NCBI RefSeq assembly: GCF_029211225.1
Contig: NZ_JARGEM010000003.1
Location: 1-64,000, forward strand
Length of the DNA stretch: 64,000 nt
Origin: Antiquaquibacter metalliresistens
GTDB taxonomy: Bacteria; Actinomycetota; Actinomycetes; Actinomycetales; Microbacteriaceae
Direction of reading: 5' to 3'
The translations under genes were made by a program, and so were the position numbers. The notes beneath the pieces were generated by a model. It did no database searches. It saw nothing but the letters and a program-made list of their open reading frames with translations, and was not told the origin of the DNA. The stretch's first letter is position 1. The number at the start of each line of letters is the position of its first letter. Positions 27,213-35,703 of the stretch are shown piece after piece.

Positions 27213-27248
27213 GACCCATACGGTAGTGCCTCGGGTAGGTTGGTCACC

Positions 27249-28070
27249 ATGGCCACGCTGCCGACCGTTTCGATCGTCATCCCCGCCTACAACGAGGAAG
27301 CCACGATCGCCGCCTGCGTGCTCGCCGCGCTCGACCAGACGGTGCCCGCCGACGAGATCATCGTGGTCGATAACAAGTCGACGGATGGCACCGCCGCGGC
27401 CGTGCGCTCGCTGCAGGCCGCGCATCCCGACGCCCCCATCATCCTGTTCAGCCAGGACGCCGTTCAGGGACTCATCCCCACGCGCAACTTCGGGCTCGAT
27501 CGAGCCCAGTCCGAGGTGGTCGGGCGCATCGACGCAGACTCGGTGCTCGAACCGACCTGGGTCGAAGAGGTGCAGAAGGCCTTCGCCGACCCGGCGGTGG
27601 CGGCCTGCACGGGCCCGGTGATCTACTACGACATGCCGCTGCGTCGCTGGGGGCACAAGACCGACGACCTGCTGCGCCGCACCCTCATCAAGATCACCCG
27701 CGACTACCACCTGCTGTTCGGCAGCAACATGGCGCTGCGTGCCTCGGCGTGGCGGCAGATCCGCGACGAGGTGTGCCTGGATGCCGCCGACGAACTGCAC
27801 GAAGACGTGGACATCTCCATCCACCTGCACGAGCACAAGCTCAAGGTCACCTATTCCAGTGGCATGGTCACCGGGATGTCGGCGCGGCGCCTGGATGACA
27901 ACCCCCGTGAGTTCACCAGCTACGTGATGCGTTTCGAGCGCACCTACCAACGGCACAAGGTGCGCAGCCTCGCCCTGCGGGCGCCGATGGCCGTCTTCCT
28001 CTCCGCCTACCCCGCACTCAAGGCGATGCGCGCCAACGAACTTCGCAAGGCGGCCAACGCCGCGCAGTGA
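27249..28070 (+). CDS. Family 2 glycosyltransferase
   Basis: The 273-residue enzyme begins with TVSIVIPAYNEEATIAACVL and shows the nucleotide-binding DNKSTDGTA and the metal-binding GRIDADSVLEPTW (DxD-type), the typical GT2 (GT-A) layout. The C-terminus has one weak hydrophobic region. The donor and acceptor are unknown; the divergent polysaccharide deacetylase suggests cell-envelope glycan work. The start is supported by TAGGTT seven bases upstream. Confidence 0.9.
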   Translation: MATLPTVSIVIPAYNEEATIAACVLAALDQTVPADEIIVVDNKSTDGTAAAVRSLQAAHPDAPIILFSQDAVQGLIPTRNFGLDRAQSEVVGRIDADSVLEPTWVEEVQKAFADPAVAACTGPVIYYDMPLRRWGHKTDDLLRRTLIKITRDYHLLFGSNMALRASAWRQIRDEVCLDAADELHEDVDISIHLHEHKLKVTYSSGMVTGMSARRLDDNPREFTSYVMRFERTYQRHKVRSLALRAPMAVFLSAYPALKAMRANELRKAANAAQ

Positions 28071-28190
28071 CCCCCGCTTTGGGGAGCACGGTCCGCCTTT
28101 CCTCGGCGACCGTGAGGAGTAGCGTCCTCGGTGCGCGCGAACGTGCGCACCACCTCAAGGCGCCTCACGGCGCGAACGGAGCATGCACAC

Positions 28191-28577
28191 ATGGGTTTCT
28201 GGGCCAACCTCTGGGATTTCCTGGGCTTCTTCCTCTGGGCGTTCGTCTTCATCGCCTACCTGATGGTGCTGATCTCCATCGTCAGCGACGTCTTCCGCGA
28301 CCACGAGCTCAAGGGCTGGGCGAAGGCGCTCTGGATCGTGTTCTTGATCTTCGTGCCCTTCCTCACGGCGCTGGTCTACCTGATCGCGCGCGGGGGCGGC
28401 ATGGCCGCGCGCAGCCAGAAGGCGCAGTCGCAGTGGCAGGCGCAGACGGACGACTACATCCGCTCGGTGGCCGGGGCCACGCCGACCGACCAGATCGAGA
28501 AGGCGAAGGCGCTGCTCGACGCGAAGGCGATCACCAAGGAGGAGTTCGAGACGCTCAAGGCCAAGGCGCTCGCCTGA
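28191..28577 (+). CDS. PLDc_N/SHOCT-domain membrane protein
   Basis: A 128-residue protein with two N-terminal hydrophobic segments (WDFLGFFLWAFVFIAYLMVL and ALWIVFLIFVPFLTALVYLI), as in PLDc_N-type anchors, and a C-terminal SHOCT module (TDQIEKAKALLDAKAITKEE). SHOCT domains are short oligomerisation or targeting helices. Function unknown. The start has GGAG about nine bases upstream. Confidence 0.8.
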   Translation: MGFWANLWDFLGFFLWAFVFIAYLMVLISIVSDVFRDHELKGWAKALWIVFLIFVPFLTALVYLIARGGGMAARSQKAQSQWQAQTDDYIRSVAGATPTDQIEKAKALLDAKAITKEEFETLKAKALA

Positions 28578-28974
28578 GCCGACCGTGACGCCGCAGTTGC
28601 GGGAGCACCGCCGTTCGTGCGCGCCGATCCGGTGCCACGAACGGCGGTTCGTTCATGGCCGGCGCCACGCGACGTCGAGGCATTCGTTTCTCGCCTTTGT
28701 GAGCGCCCGACCGCCCGCGACATAGCGGCTGGGATCGGAGAGCGAATCCTCATCTGAGTTCGCGAACAGGCTCATCGGCGCCGCTCCGCTTCGTCGCTCC
28801 GCTCTATGCGCCGAGTGTGCGGTTCTTGTGGGTCGTTAGCCCGCGCACCCACAGAAACTGATCACTCGACGGCAACGGGATGCCGCGGCGCCCCTGATCG
28901 GCGCCGCCGACGTTCAGCAGCGTCGATGCCGCAGCACCACTTCAAACGACAGCCGCACCAAACCTGTGGCATGC
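28578..28974. other. Gene-free spacer of about 400 bp
   Basis: No frame here has convincing coding character. It contains the palindrome listed at 28607-28648 and a weaker hairpin in which TGTGGGT near 28829 pairs with ACCCACA near 28850. The composition is visibly less G+C-rich than neighbouring genes. I see no tRNA or known riboswitch. Confidence 0.6.
28607..28648. repeat. Inverted repeat with 13-bp perfect arms
   Basis: ACCGCCGTTCGTG (28607-28619) pairs exactly with CACGAACGGCGGT (28636-28648) around a 16-base loop. It starts 30 bp after the SHOCT gene stop, so it may end that transcript, but no T-run follows. The preceding GCAGTTGCGGGAGCAC resembles the arm of the 24773 palindrome. Confidence 0.7.
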
Positions 28975-29481
28975 CTAGAACTTGCGCGTGAACGGCAGCG
29001 GCTTGCGCATGCGGATCAGCAGCAGCAGCGGCACGAGCACGTACGGCAGGTTGAACGCCAGGAACTTGGCCGGGTTCTGGGTCTGGAACTCCGGCTCGCC
29101 GAAGAACTCGACGCCGAACACGATGATGCCCGTGATGCCCGCGATCATGGTCGCGTAGATCACGGCGGGCAACTGAATCCAGTTCCAGCCCTTGAGCAGC
29201 GCGGGCACGAGCACGAAGTAGAACAGCATGTAGACGAAGGCCGAGAGGCCCGTGACGATGCGCATCCACACCGGCGGGTTCATGAACAGCGGGTCGGCGT
29301 CGTGGGCGTACCAGTAGTTCGAGTCCACGAGGAACTGGCCGGTGGGCTGCGTGAAGTCGATGCCGAGCGTCGGCAGCATGTCGGCGATGCAGCTCGTGAC
29401 GATGAACAGGGTGAAGAACACCGCGAACACGATGTCGATGGGACGCTTGCGCAGGGGCAGGTTCGGGATGCTCTCGGTCAC
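28975..29481 (-). CDS. EXPERA-domain (TMEM97/emopamil-binding-like) membrane protein
   Basis: The 168-residue, four-helix protein resembles the EXPERA family that includes eukaryotic TMEM97 and EBP. Visible matches are DSNYWYAHDADPLFMNPPVW, the WIQLPAVIYATMIAG helix and the last helix with LPYVLVPLLLLIRMRKPLPF. In eukaryotes these bind sterols or act on them; a bacterial role is unknown. GTG 29481 lies seven bases after TAGGCT (leaderless pattern). Confidence 0.75.
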   Translation of the reverse strand: MTESIPNLPLRKRPIDIVFAVFFTLFIVTSCIADMLPTLGIDFTQPTGQFLVDSNYWYAHDADPLFMNPPVWMRIVTGLSAFVYMLFYFVLVPALLKGWNWIQLPAVIYATMIAGITGIIVFGVEFFGEPEFQTQNPAKFLAFNLPYVLVPLLLLIRMRKPLPFTRKF

Positions 29482-29491
29482 GGCGACCAGC

Positions 29492-30409
29492 CTAGAGGTG
29501 CGGCACGATCTCCCGCGCCAGGTAGTCCAGCTGGTCGAGATCGTGGAAGTCGAGCACCTGGAAGTAGATGCGGCTGATGCCGGCCTCCCGCAGCTCGCCC
29601 AGCCGGTCGATCACCTCGGCGGCGGTGCCGCCGAATCCGGTGGCGCGAACCCGGGATGCCGTGGAGCCCGCGCGCTCGGCCCTGCGCTGCACGGCATCCT
29701 CGGTCGCACCCACGGCCGTCGTGCCCGCGATCGACATCACCATCGACGCCGGGTCGCGGCCGATGCGCTCGCACGCCTCACGCACACGTGACAGCCGCTC
29801 GCCGAGCACGTCGGGCGCGGAATAGAAGCCGTTGAACTCGTGCGCGTACTTCGCGGCGAGCGCGGGGGTGCGCGAGGCTCCCGCGCCGCCGATGATGATC
29901 GGCAGCGGCGACTGCACGGGCTTGGGCAGCGCGGGGGCATCGGTGAGGTCGTAGTGACGGCCGTGGAACGAGTACGTCTCACCGACCGGCGTCGCCCAGA
30001 GCCCGGTGACGATCTCCAGCTGTTCCTCGAACGGCGCGAAGCGCTTCGCGGGGAACGGGATGCCGTACGCCCGGTGCTCCGCCTCGAACCACCCGGTGCC
30101 GAGGCCCAGCTCCACGCGCCCGCCGGACATCTCATCCACCTGGGCGACCTGGACCGCCAGCAGTCCCGGCCAGCGGAACGTCGCCGACGATACGAGCGTG
30201 CCCAGCCGGATCGTGGAGGTCTCGCGCGCGAGTCCGGCGAGCGTCACCCAGGAGTCGGTCGGTCCCGGCCCGTGGTCGGACGCCATCGTGAGGAAGTGGT
30301 CGGAACGGAAGTAGGCGTCGAAACCGAGCGACTCGCTCGCCCGTGCGAGGGCGAGCTGCTGCTCGTAGGTGGCGCCGTTCTGGGGTTCGGTGAAGATGCG
30401 GAAGTCCAC
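29492..30409 (-). CDS. Luciferase-like (probable F420-dependent) oxidoreductase
   Basis: The 305-residue TIM-barrel enzyme has typical LLM-class strands: FRIFTEPQNGATYEQQLALA, YFRSDHFLTMA, RLGTLVSSATFRWPGLLAVQ and GLGTGWFEAEHRAYGIPFP. In actinobacteria this subgroup usually binds F420 rather than FMN. The substrate is unknown. Of two adjacent GTG codons the second (30409) is six bases after TAGGCT. Its -10 overlaps the -10 of the divergent TPP-riboswitch transcript. Confidence 0.87.
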   Translation of the reverse strand: MDFRIFTEPQNGATYEQQLALARASESLGFDAYFRSDHFLTMASDHGPGPTDSWVTLAGLARETSTIRLGTLVSSATFRWPGLLAVQVAQVDEMSGGRVELGLGTGWFEAEHRAYGIPFPAKRFAPFEEQLEIVTGLWATPVGETYSFHGRHYDLTDAPALPKPVQSPLPIIIGGAGASRTPALAAKYAHEFNGFYSAPDVLGERLSRVREACERIGRDPASMVMSIAGTTAVGATEDAVQRRAERAGSTASRVRATGFGGTAAEVIDRLGELREAGISRIYFQVLDFHDLDQLDYLAREIVPHL

Positions 30410-30435
30410 CACACGAGCCTATGCTGGTGCGCGAA

Positions 30436-30524
30436 CCACGGGAGTCCGGTGATCCGGGCTGAGAGGGAGCCAAGAGAAGCTCCGACCGTCGAACCTGATC
30501 TGGATCATGCCAGCGCAGGGAGGA
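30436..30524 (+). promoter_or_regulatory. TPP riboswitch (THI element)
   Basis: The conserved parts are all present: GGGAGTCCGG, GGGCTGAGAGGGAG (the pyrimidine-sensing CUGAGA core), a variable P3 arm, CCGACCGTCGAACCTGATC and CTGGATCATGCCAGCGCAGG (the pyrophosphate-sensing side). It begins about ten bases after a likely -10 element TATGCT (30420-30425) and ends about 37 bp before ykoE, in the leader of the thiamine-precursor transporter operon it should switch off when TPP is plentiful. Confidence 0.95.
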
Positions 30525-30561
30525 CCTCTACGAAACCCGTGCCTATCGAAAGGCACGTCGC

Positions 30562-31164
30562 ATGACGAACACCATCCCCACCTCCACCACTGCCTGGCGC
30601 GTCGTCGACATCGTCGTCGCCGCGGTCGTCGCGGTCGCCTGCGGGGTGATCTTCTTCGGCTGGAACCTCGCCTCCGACTGGGTCACCGACCCGCTCTCCG
30701 CGCTGCTTCCCGGCCTGCAGGGCCTCGGCTACGGGGTCTGGCTGATCGGGGGTCTGCTCACGGCGGTGATCGTGCGCAAGCCCGGGGCCGCGCTGTTCGG
30801 CGAGGTCGTCGCGGCGAGCGTCTCCGCCCTGCTCGGAGCCCAGTGGGGGCTCCTGACCCTCGAGAGCGGCCTCGTGCAGGGGCTTGCGGCCGAGCTGATC
30901 TTCCTCGCGTTCCTGTACCGGGTGTGGAGCCTGCCGGTCGTGATGCTCGCGGGCGCGGCATCCGGTCTCGCGATGGCGGTCAACGACCTCGTGCTCTGGT
31001 ACGCGGGCGCCGATGCGCTGTTCGCGACCGTGTACGTGATCTCGTGCGTCGTCAGCGGCGCCGTCGTGGCGGGGCTGCTCTCCTGGCTGCTCGCGCGCGG
31101 CCTGGCTCGCACCGGCGCGCTCAGCCGGTTCGCCGCCGGGCGTGAGGGCGCGGTGCGGGTCTGA
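30562..31164 (+). CDS. ykoE: Thiamine/HMP ECF transporter substrate-binding subunit
   Basis: The 200-residue membrane protein has five to six helices and the YkoE features WRVVDIVVAAVVAVACGVIF, GYGVWLIGGLLTAVIVRKPG and LWYAGADALFATVYVIS. YkoE is the S-component that binds thiamine or its hydroxymethylpyrimidine precursor in ECF transporters. It is first in a riboswitch-led operon with ykoD and ykoC. A GAAAGG sequence lies about eight bases before the ATG. Confidence 0.92.
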   Translation: MTNTIPTSTTAWRVVDIVVAAVVAVACGVIFFGWNLASDWVTDPLSALLPGLQGLGYGVWLIGGLLTAVIVRKPGAALFGEVVAASVSALLGAQWGLLTLESGLVQGLAAELIFLAFLYRVWSLPVVMLAGAASGLAMAVNDLVLWYAGADALFATVYVISCVVSGAVVAGLLSWLLARGLARTGALSRFAAGREGAVRV

Positions 31165-32591
31165 CCGCGTCATCGCTTCGCGCCGCTGAGGTGCAGGCCT
31201 CGGGCTGGGGCTGGCGGCACGCCGCCCGCCTCGCCTGGGCGACCCGCGGCCTCGATCTGCGCATCGAGCCGGGGGAGCGCGTGCTGCTGCTGGGCGCATC
31301 GGGCGCGGGCAAGTCGACGCTGCTGCGCGCCCTCGCCGGAGTGCTCGGGGCCGACGAGGGGGAGCAGGAGGGCTCGCTGACCATCGACGGCGAGGCGCCC
31401 GCAGCAGCACGGGGTCGCGCGGGGCTCGTGCTGCAGGACCCGGACTCGCAGGTGATCCTCGCCAGGGTGGGCGACGATGTGGCGTTCGGCTGCGAGAACC
31501 TCGGCGTGCCGCGCGAGCAGATCTGGCCGCGGGTTGCCGAGGCCCTCGAGGCCGTTGGGCTGGATGTCGCGCTCGACCGTTCCACGTCCGCGCTCTCCGG
31601 CGGCCAACGTCAGCGGCTCGCGCTCGCCGGGGTGCTCGCGATGCGACCCGGGCTGCTGCTGCTGGACGAGCCGACCGCGAACCTCGACCCCGCCGGCGTC
31701 GTGGAGGTGCGGGATGCCGTCGGCCGCGTGCTCGACGCCACCGACGCCACGCTCGTGGTGGTCGAGCACCGCGTCGCCACCTGGCTGCCGATCGTGGACC
31801 GGGTGGTCGTGCTCGCACCGGAGGGGGTGGTCGCGGACGGGAGTCCCGACGCGGTGCTCGGGTGGCGGGGCGCGGAACTGGCGGCGCAGGGGATCTGGGT
31901 GCCGGGGCATCCGCCCGCCCGTCCCGCCCGTCTGCCGGAGGCGGGCGAGCCGCTGCTGGAGGCCCGCGAGCTGGTCGTCGGGCGCGAGAGGGTGCCCGTG
32001 CGCGAGGGCATCGACGTCACCGCGCGGGCCTCGCAACTGCTCGCGGTGACGGGGCCGAACGGGGCGGGCAAGTCCACGCTGGGCCTGACCCTGGCTGGAC
32101 TGCTGCCGCCGGTCGGCGGTGAGTTGCGGGCGACCGACGTGCTCGCTGCCGGCGCCGGGCCGAGCCCGCACCGCTGGCGCTCCCGCGAACTGTTGACTCG
32201 CATCGGCACGGTGTTCCAAGATCCGGAGCACCAGTTCCTCGCCCGCACGGTGCGCGAGGAACTCGAAGTCGGGCCGCATGCGCTCAAGGCGCCCCGGCCC
32301 GAGCTCGTCGACGAGCTGCTCGAACGGCTGCGGCTCACCCGGCTCGCGAAGGCGAACCCGTTCACCCTCTCCGGTGGCGAGCAGCGGCGGCTGAGCGTCG
32401 CGACGGCGCTTGCGACCCGTCCGCGGCTGCTCGTGCTCGATGAGCCCACGTTCGGGCAGGATGCCGTCACCTGGGCCGAGCTCGTCGCCCTCATCGCCGA
32501 GCTGCTCGCCGAGGGCACCGGCGTCGTCGCGGCCACCCACGACGCCGAGTTCGTCGACGCGCTCGCGGGCGCACGGCTGGAGCTGTCGTGA
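31161..32591 (+). CDS. ykoD: Thiamine ECF transporter double ATPase, probable CTG start
   Basis: The 476-residue protein has two ABC ATPase halves: GASGAGKSTLLRAL with LSGGQRQRLAL and LLLLDEPTANLD, then TGPNGAGKSTLGLT with LSGGEQRRLSV and LVLDEPTFGQD. It energises YkoE/YkoC uptake. The first ATG/GTG in frame is GTG 31191, which would cut into the first beta strand. CTG 31161 overlaps the ykoE stop as CTGA and preserves the strand LRAAEVQASGW, so translation probably starts there by coupling. An in-frame TGA at 31143 rules out anything further upstream. Confidence 0.9.
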   Translation: MTASSLRAAEVQASGWGWRHAARLAWATRGLDLRIEPGERVLLLGASGAGKSTLLRALAGVLGADEGEQEGSLTIDGEAPAAARGRAGLVLQDPDSQVILARVGDDVAFGCENLGVPREQIWPRVAEALEAVGLDVALDRSTSALSGGQRQRLALAGVLAMRPGLLLLDEPTANLDPAGVVEVRDAVGRVLDATDATLVVVEHRVATWLPIVDRVVVLAPEGVVADGSPDAVLGWRGAELAAQGIWVPGHPPARPARLPEAGEPLLEARELVVGRERVPVREGIDVTARASQLLAVTGPNGAGKSTLGLTLAGLLPPVGGELRATDVLAAGAGPSPHRWRSRELLTRIGTVFQDPEHQFLARTVREELEVGPHALKAPRPELVDELLERLRLTRLAKANPFTLSGGEQRRLSVATALATRPRLLVLDEPTFGQDAVTWAELVALIAELLAEGTGVVAATHDAEFVDALAGARLELS

Positions 32592-33325
32592 ACCCGGTCG
32601 CGAAGCTCGCGGCGGCGGCCGTGCTCGCGGTGTGCCTGGTGCTGACGATCGACCCCGTCTCGGCGGGGGTGGCCCTCGTGCTCGAGCTCGCGCTGTTCCC
32701 GCTGCTGGGCATCCCGTGGGCGACATTCTGGCGTCGCACCCTGCCGGTGTGGATCGCGGCTCCCTTGACCGCGCTCACGATCGCCCTCTACGGCCGCACC
32801 TCCGGCACCGTCTACGTCGAGTTCCTGTTCGTGCGCATCAGCGACGGGTCCCTGGAATTCGCACTGGCGACGCTGCTGCGCGTGCTGGCGATCGCCCTGC
32901 CCGCCGTCGTGCTGTTCGCCACCATCGACCCGACCGACCTCGCCGACGGGCTGGCGCAGGTGCTGCACCTGCCGCCGCGGTTCGTGCTCGGCGCGCTGGC
33001 CGGGGTGCGGCTGATGGGGCTCGCGATGGACGACTGGCGCTCCGTCGCGCTCGCCCGCCGTGCGCGCGGGGTCGCCGATCGCGGCGTCATCCGCCGGTTC
33101 TTCGGCCAGGCGTTCACGCTGCTCGTGCTGTCGTTGCGGCGCGCGAGCACGCTGGCCACGGCGATGGAAGCCCGCGGCTTCGGGGCCGTAGGCCCGCGCA
33201 CGTGGGCGCGCGAGTCGCGGTGGGGCGCCCGGGAGTGGCTGCTCGTCCTCGTCGGCGCGGCCATCGGCGGCATCGCGCTGACCGCGGCGATCCTCACCGG
33301 AAACTGGCGGCCCCTGATTGGCTGA
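32588..33325 (+). CDS. ykoC: Thiamine ECF transporter T-component
   Basis: The 245-residue membrane protein has five to six helices and two Ala-Arg-Gly-type coupling motifs, ARRARGV and AMEARGF, that contact the ATPases in ECF transporters. It completes the YkoEDC module. Its GTG overlaps the ykoD stop by four bases (GTGA), a sign of tight co-translation. Confidence 0.92.
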   Translation: MNPVAKLAAAAVLAVCLVLTIDPVSAGVALVLELALFPLLGIPWATFWRRTLPVWIAAPLTALTIALYGRTSGTVYVEFLFVRISDGSLEFALATLLRVLAIALPAVVLFATIDPTDLADGLAQVLHLPPRFVLGALAGVRLMGLAMDDWRSVALARRARGVADRGVIRRFFGQAFTLLVLSLRRASTLATAMEARGFGAVGPRTWARESRWGAREWLLVLVGAAIGGIALTAAILTGNWRPLIG

Positions 33326-33839
33326 ACGTCTGCTCATCGACGGTCGCTCCGGCTCGGGCAAGAGCGAGCTCGCGACCGCGCTCGCCGAGCACCTCGGCTG
33401 GCAGCTGCTGCGCCTCGACGACGTCTACCCGGGCTGGGACGGGCTGGATGCCGCAAGCCGATCCCTGCCGCGGATCCTCAGCACCGGCCGCTGGCGCCGC
33501 TGGGACTGGGCCGAGGGGGCCCCGGACGGGTGGGGCGAGCTCGATGCGGACGGGCCGCTCATCGTCGAGGGTGTCGGGGCGTTGAGCAGGGCATCCCGAC
33601 CGCTCGCGACGGCCGCGATCTGGGTCGAGCTCGACGCGGACACCCGCAAGCGGCGCGCGCTCGAACGCGACGGCGCCGTCTACGCCCCGCACTGGCAGCG
33701 CTGGGCGGCGCAGGAGGAGGCGTTCATCGCCCGCGAGCATCCGCAGCGTCTGGCCGACTTCGTGGTCTCCGGGCGGTCGGCGACGCGCGCGCTGCGCACG
33801 GTTCAGCGTCGGCTCAGCCGGTGGTCCACTTCTGGGTGA
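33318..33839 (+). CDS. P-loop kinase-like protein in the thiamine operon
   Basis: The 173-residue protein starts LLIDGRSGSGKSELATALAE (Walker A) and continues LRLDDVYPGWDGL and ADGPLIVEGVGALS, which resembles uridine-kinase/AAA-type P-loop phosphotransferases. The TTG start at 33318 overlaps the ykoC stop. Because it is the last gene under the TPP riboswitch it may act on a thiamine-pathway metabolite, but this is inference; orphan homologues occur elsewhere in actinobacteria. Its 3' end overlaps the convergent lipoprotein gene by 26 bp. Confidence 0.75.
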   Translation: MAERLLIDGRSGSGKSELATALAEHLGWQLLRLDDVYPGWDGLDAASRSLPRILSTGRWRRWDWAEGAPDGWGELDADGPLIVEGVGALSRASRPLATAAIWVELDADTRKRRALERDGAVYAPHWQRWAAQEEAFIAREHPQRLADFVVSGRSATRALRTVQRRLSRWSTSG

Positions 33840-34395
33840 TCGTCGACCCGCGCGGGTGCACCGTCAACGTGGTGCCGTCGCAGGTGAGCTCGAGTCCCAC
33901 GGTGTCGTCGAAGGCGATGTTGGGCAGGCCGAACGGCACCTGCTCGAGCTCGGCGCCGCCGCTCTCGGCCTTCGTCTCGACCTCGACATCGTCCGTCCAG
34001 CGGCGGGGGATCGCGACGTCGGCGTTGATGTACACCTTGCCCTCCGCGCTGCCGACCTGCGTCTGGGTGATGGTGGTCGGCGCCTCGGCCGTGCCGGTCG
34101 TGACCGTGATCGCGAGGTCGCTGGTGACGCTCACCACGCTGTCCATGCCCCAGTCGATCGTCTTCGTTCCGGCGGCATCCACTGCGGTGACGGCGTGGTC
34201 GCGCTGCAGCACCGCCAGCAGCTGGGTCGCGAGGTCGGCGGTGTCGAGGGTCCAGGTGTGGCCCATCGTGCAGCGTGCGACATCCGAGAGCACGACCTCG
34301 TCGGCGGGTGGCTCCAGCAGAGCGCAGCCGGAGAGGCCGCCCATGAGGAGGGTCGCCGAGGCGGCGACGAGCGCGGTGCGTGATCTCGAGAACAT
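33814..34395 (-). CDS. Lipoprotein (DUF4333-like)
   Basis: The 193-residue protein has a lipoprotein signal ending in the lipobox LSGC (Cys near residue 24). About 55 residues later a secreted domain contains VARCTMGHTWTLDTADLA and ends ELTCDGTTLTVHPRGS, with the paired Cys typical of small actinobacterial DUF4333-type folds. Function unknown. GGGGAGG precedes the ATG. Confidence 0.75.
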   Translation of the reverse strand: MFSRSRTALVAASATLLMGGLSGCALLEPPADEVVLSDVARCTMGHTWTLDTADLATQLLAVLQRDHAVTAVDAAGTKTIDWGMDSVVSVTSDLAITVTTGTAEAPTTITQTQVGSAEGKVYINADVAIPRRWTDDVEVETKAESGGAELEQVPFGLPNIAFDDTVGLELTCDGTTLTVHPRGSTITQKWTTG

Positions 34396-34480
34396 GGCCC
34401 TCCCCGGTCATGATCGTGGCAACCTGCATCCTACGGCCTCGCACCTGGCGACCGGCTCCACGCCGCCCGCCTGCGCGCCG

Positions 34481-34831
34481 TCAGCCCCAGCCGAGCTCGT
34501 GCAGTTGCTCGTCGTCGATGCCGTAGTAGTGGGCGATCTCGTGCACCAGGGTCACGTGGATCTGGTCTTTGAGGTCATCGAGATCCTCCGCGATCGCGAG
34601 CAGCGGTTCGCGGAACAGGATGATGCGATCCGGCAGCTCCCCGAAGCCGTACTGGCCGCGGTCGGTGAGCGCGACACCGTCGTAGAGCCCGAGCAGGTCG
34701 AGCGAGCCGTCTTCGGGCCGGTCCTCGGTGACGAAGATCACGTTGTCGAGGCCGTCGACCATGTCGTCCGGCAGCAGGTCGAGCTCGTCGATCACGAGGC
34801 GTTCGAATTCCTCGGCGCTCAACTCAGGCAT
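34481..34831 (-). CDS. Zincin-like metallopeptidase (PF06262)
   Basis: The 116-residue protein carries VTLVHEIAHYYGIDDEQLHE, an HExxH zinc site with a downstream acidic residue, and the family start EEFERLVIDELDLLPDDMVD followed by DNVIFVTED. These compact zincins are widespread and uncharacterised. The start at 34831 (MPEL) fits the family; ATG 34840 is an alternative. It overlaps the DUF2017 stop, and the order clpS - DUF2017 - zincin is typical for actinobacteria. Confidence 0.87.
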   Translation of the reverse strand: MPELSAEEFERLVIDELDLLPDDMVDGLDNVIFVTEDRPEDGSLDLLGLYDGVALTDRGQYGFGELPDRIILFREPLLAIAEDLDDLKDQIHVTLVHEIAHYYGIDDEQLHELGWG

Positions 34832-35402
34832 CCGCGGCATCCCGTTCGTCGAGGGACGACGACACGCAGTCGACGAGGGAGCCCTGCAGGTAGCCCAGCC
34901 AGTCGTAGATCGTCAGCATCGCCAGATCCGATTCGTCGTCCGCGCGCCCCTCGTCGCCGTCCTCCACGATCTCCAGTCGCGCCGCCAGGGTCAGCCGCAG
35001 ATCGGTGAGGGTGCGCAGCCACGCCTGCACGGCGGCCTCGTCGAGTCGCACGACCACCGGGCTGCGCTCCGAGTCGAGGTCGGCGGCGACGCGGCGCGCG
35101 TTCTGGATCTTGCGGTCCACGATTCCGCGCTCGGTGAGGTGCCGGTGCTCGGATGCCGCGTCCGGGTCTTCCAGGTAGGCGTCGGGCAGCAGCCGAGCCA
35201 GCGCCGGGTCGAGGGGAGCGTGCTCGCCGCCGCCGATGCCGGCCTGCGCGTAGAGCATCGCCGCGGCATCCCCCTGCACTTGCTGAGTGGTGCGGTCGAG
35301 CAACATGGCGACGAGTTGGCCGCTCAGGTTGCGCAGTGCCGCCGCTTCGTCGGCGGTGAGCCGTGCAGTGACGCCGCCGCCGTCGCGAACGAAGGGGATC
35401 AT
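34824..35402 (-). CDS. DUF2017 family protein
   Basis: The 192-residue acidic protein matches DUF2017, with [20 protein letters not shown] and the late [20 protein letters not shown] segment as markers. It is encoded between clpS and the zincin with an ATGA overlap to clpS, a conserved arrangement that suggests a link with ClpS/ClpAP proteolysis. No biochemical function is known to me. Confidence 0.87.
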   Translation of the reverse strand: MIPFVRDGGGVTARLTADEAAALRNLSGQLVAMLLDRTTQQVQGDAAAMLYAQAGIGGGEHAPLDPALARLLPDAYLEDPDAASEHRHLTERGIVDRKIQNARRVAADLDSERSPVVVRLDEAAVQAWLRTLTDLRLTLAARLEIVEDGDEGRADDESDLAMLTIYDWLGYLQGSLVDCVSSSLDERDAADA

Positions 35403-35689
35403 GCGTCGGCCTTGCTGAGCGTGGCCCAGAGGCCGTAGTCGTGCATCGCCTCGACGTGCCGTTCCATCTGCTCGCGCCCGCCGGTGGCCACGACGGCCCG
35501 GCCCTCGTGGTGCACGAGCAGCATCAACCGCTCGGCCTCGGCCGCGGAATAGCCGAAGTAGCTGCGGAACACGTAGCTGACGTAGTTCATGAGGTTCACC
35601 GGATCGTTCCACACGATGGTCACCCACGGTCGATCCGGGAGGCCGAGCCGGTCGAGATCCTCCACGGGACTCTCGACGAGCTCGGCCAC
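35399..35689 (-). CDS. clpS: ClpS, N-end rule adaptor for Clp protease
   Basis: The 96-residue protein has the ClpS core: [20 protein letters not shown] (N-degron pocket Asn and Asp) and [20 protein letters not shown] (ClpC/ClpA-binding side). It delivers proteins with bulky N-terminal residues to the Clp protease. GTG 35689 has AGGAGG six bases upstream. It is first in a three-gene overlap operon with DUF2017 and a zincin. Confidence 0.95.
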   Translation of the reverse strand: MAELVESPVEDLDRLGLPDRPWVTIVWNDPVNLMNYVSYVFRSYFGYSAAEAERLMLLVHHEGRAVVATGGREQMERHVEAMHDYGLWATLSKADA

Positions 35690-35703
35690 CGGCTACCTCC
35701 TGG

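Noticed and set aside
28806-28991. 61-aa open frame in the 400-bp spacer
   Set aside because: Cys/Arg/His-rich sequence, no ribosome binding site or leaderless motif, and it overlaps the end of the EXPERA gene.
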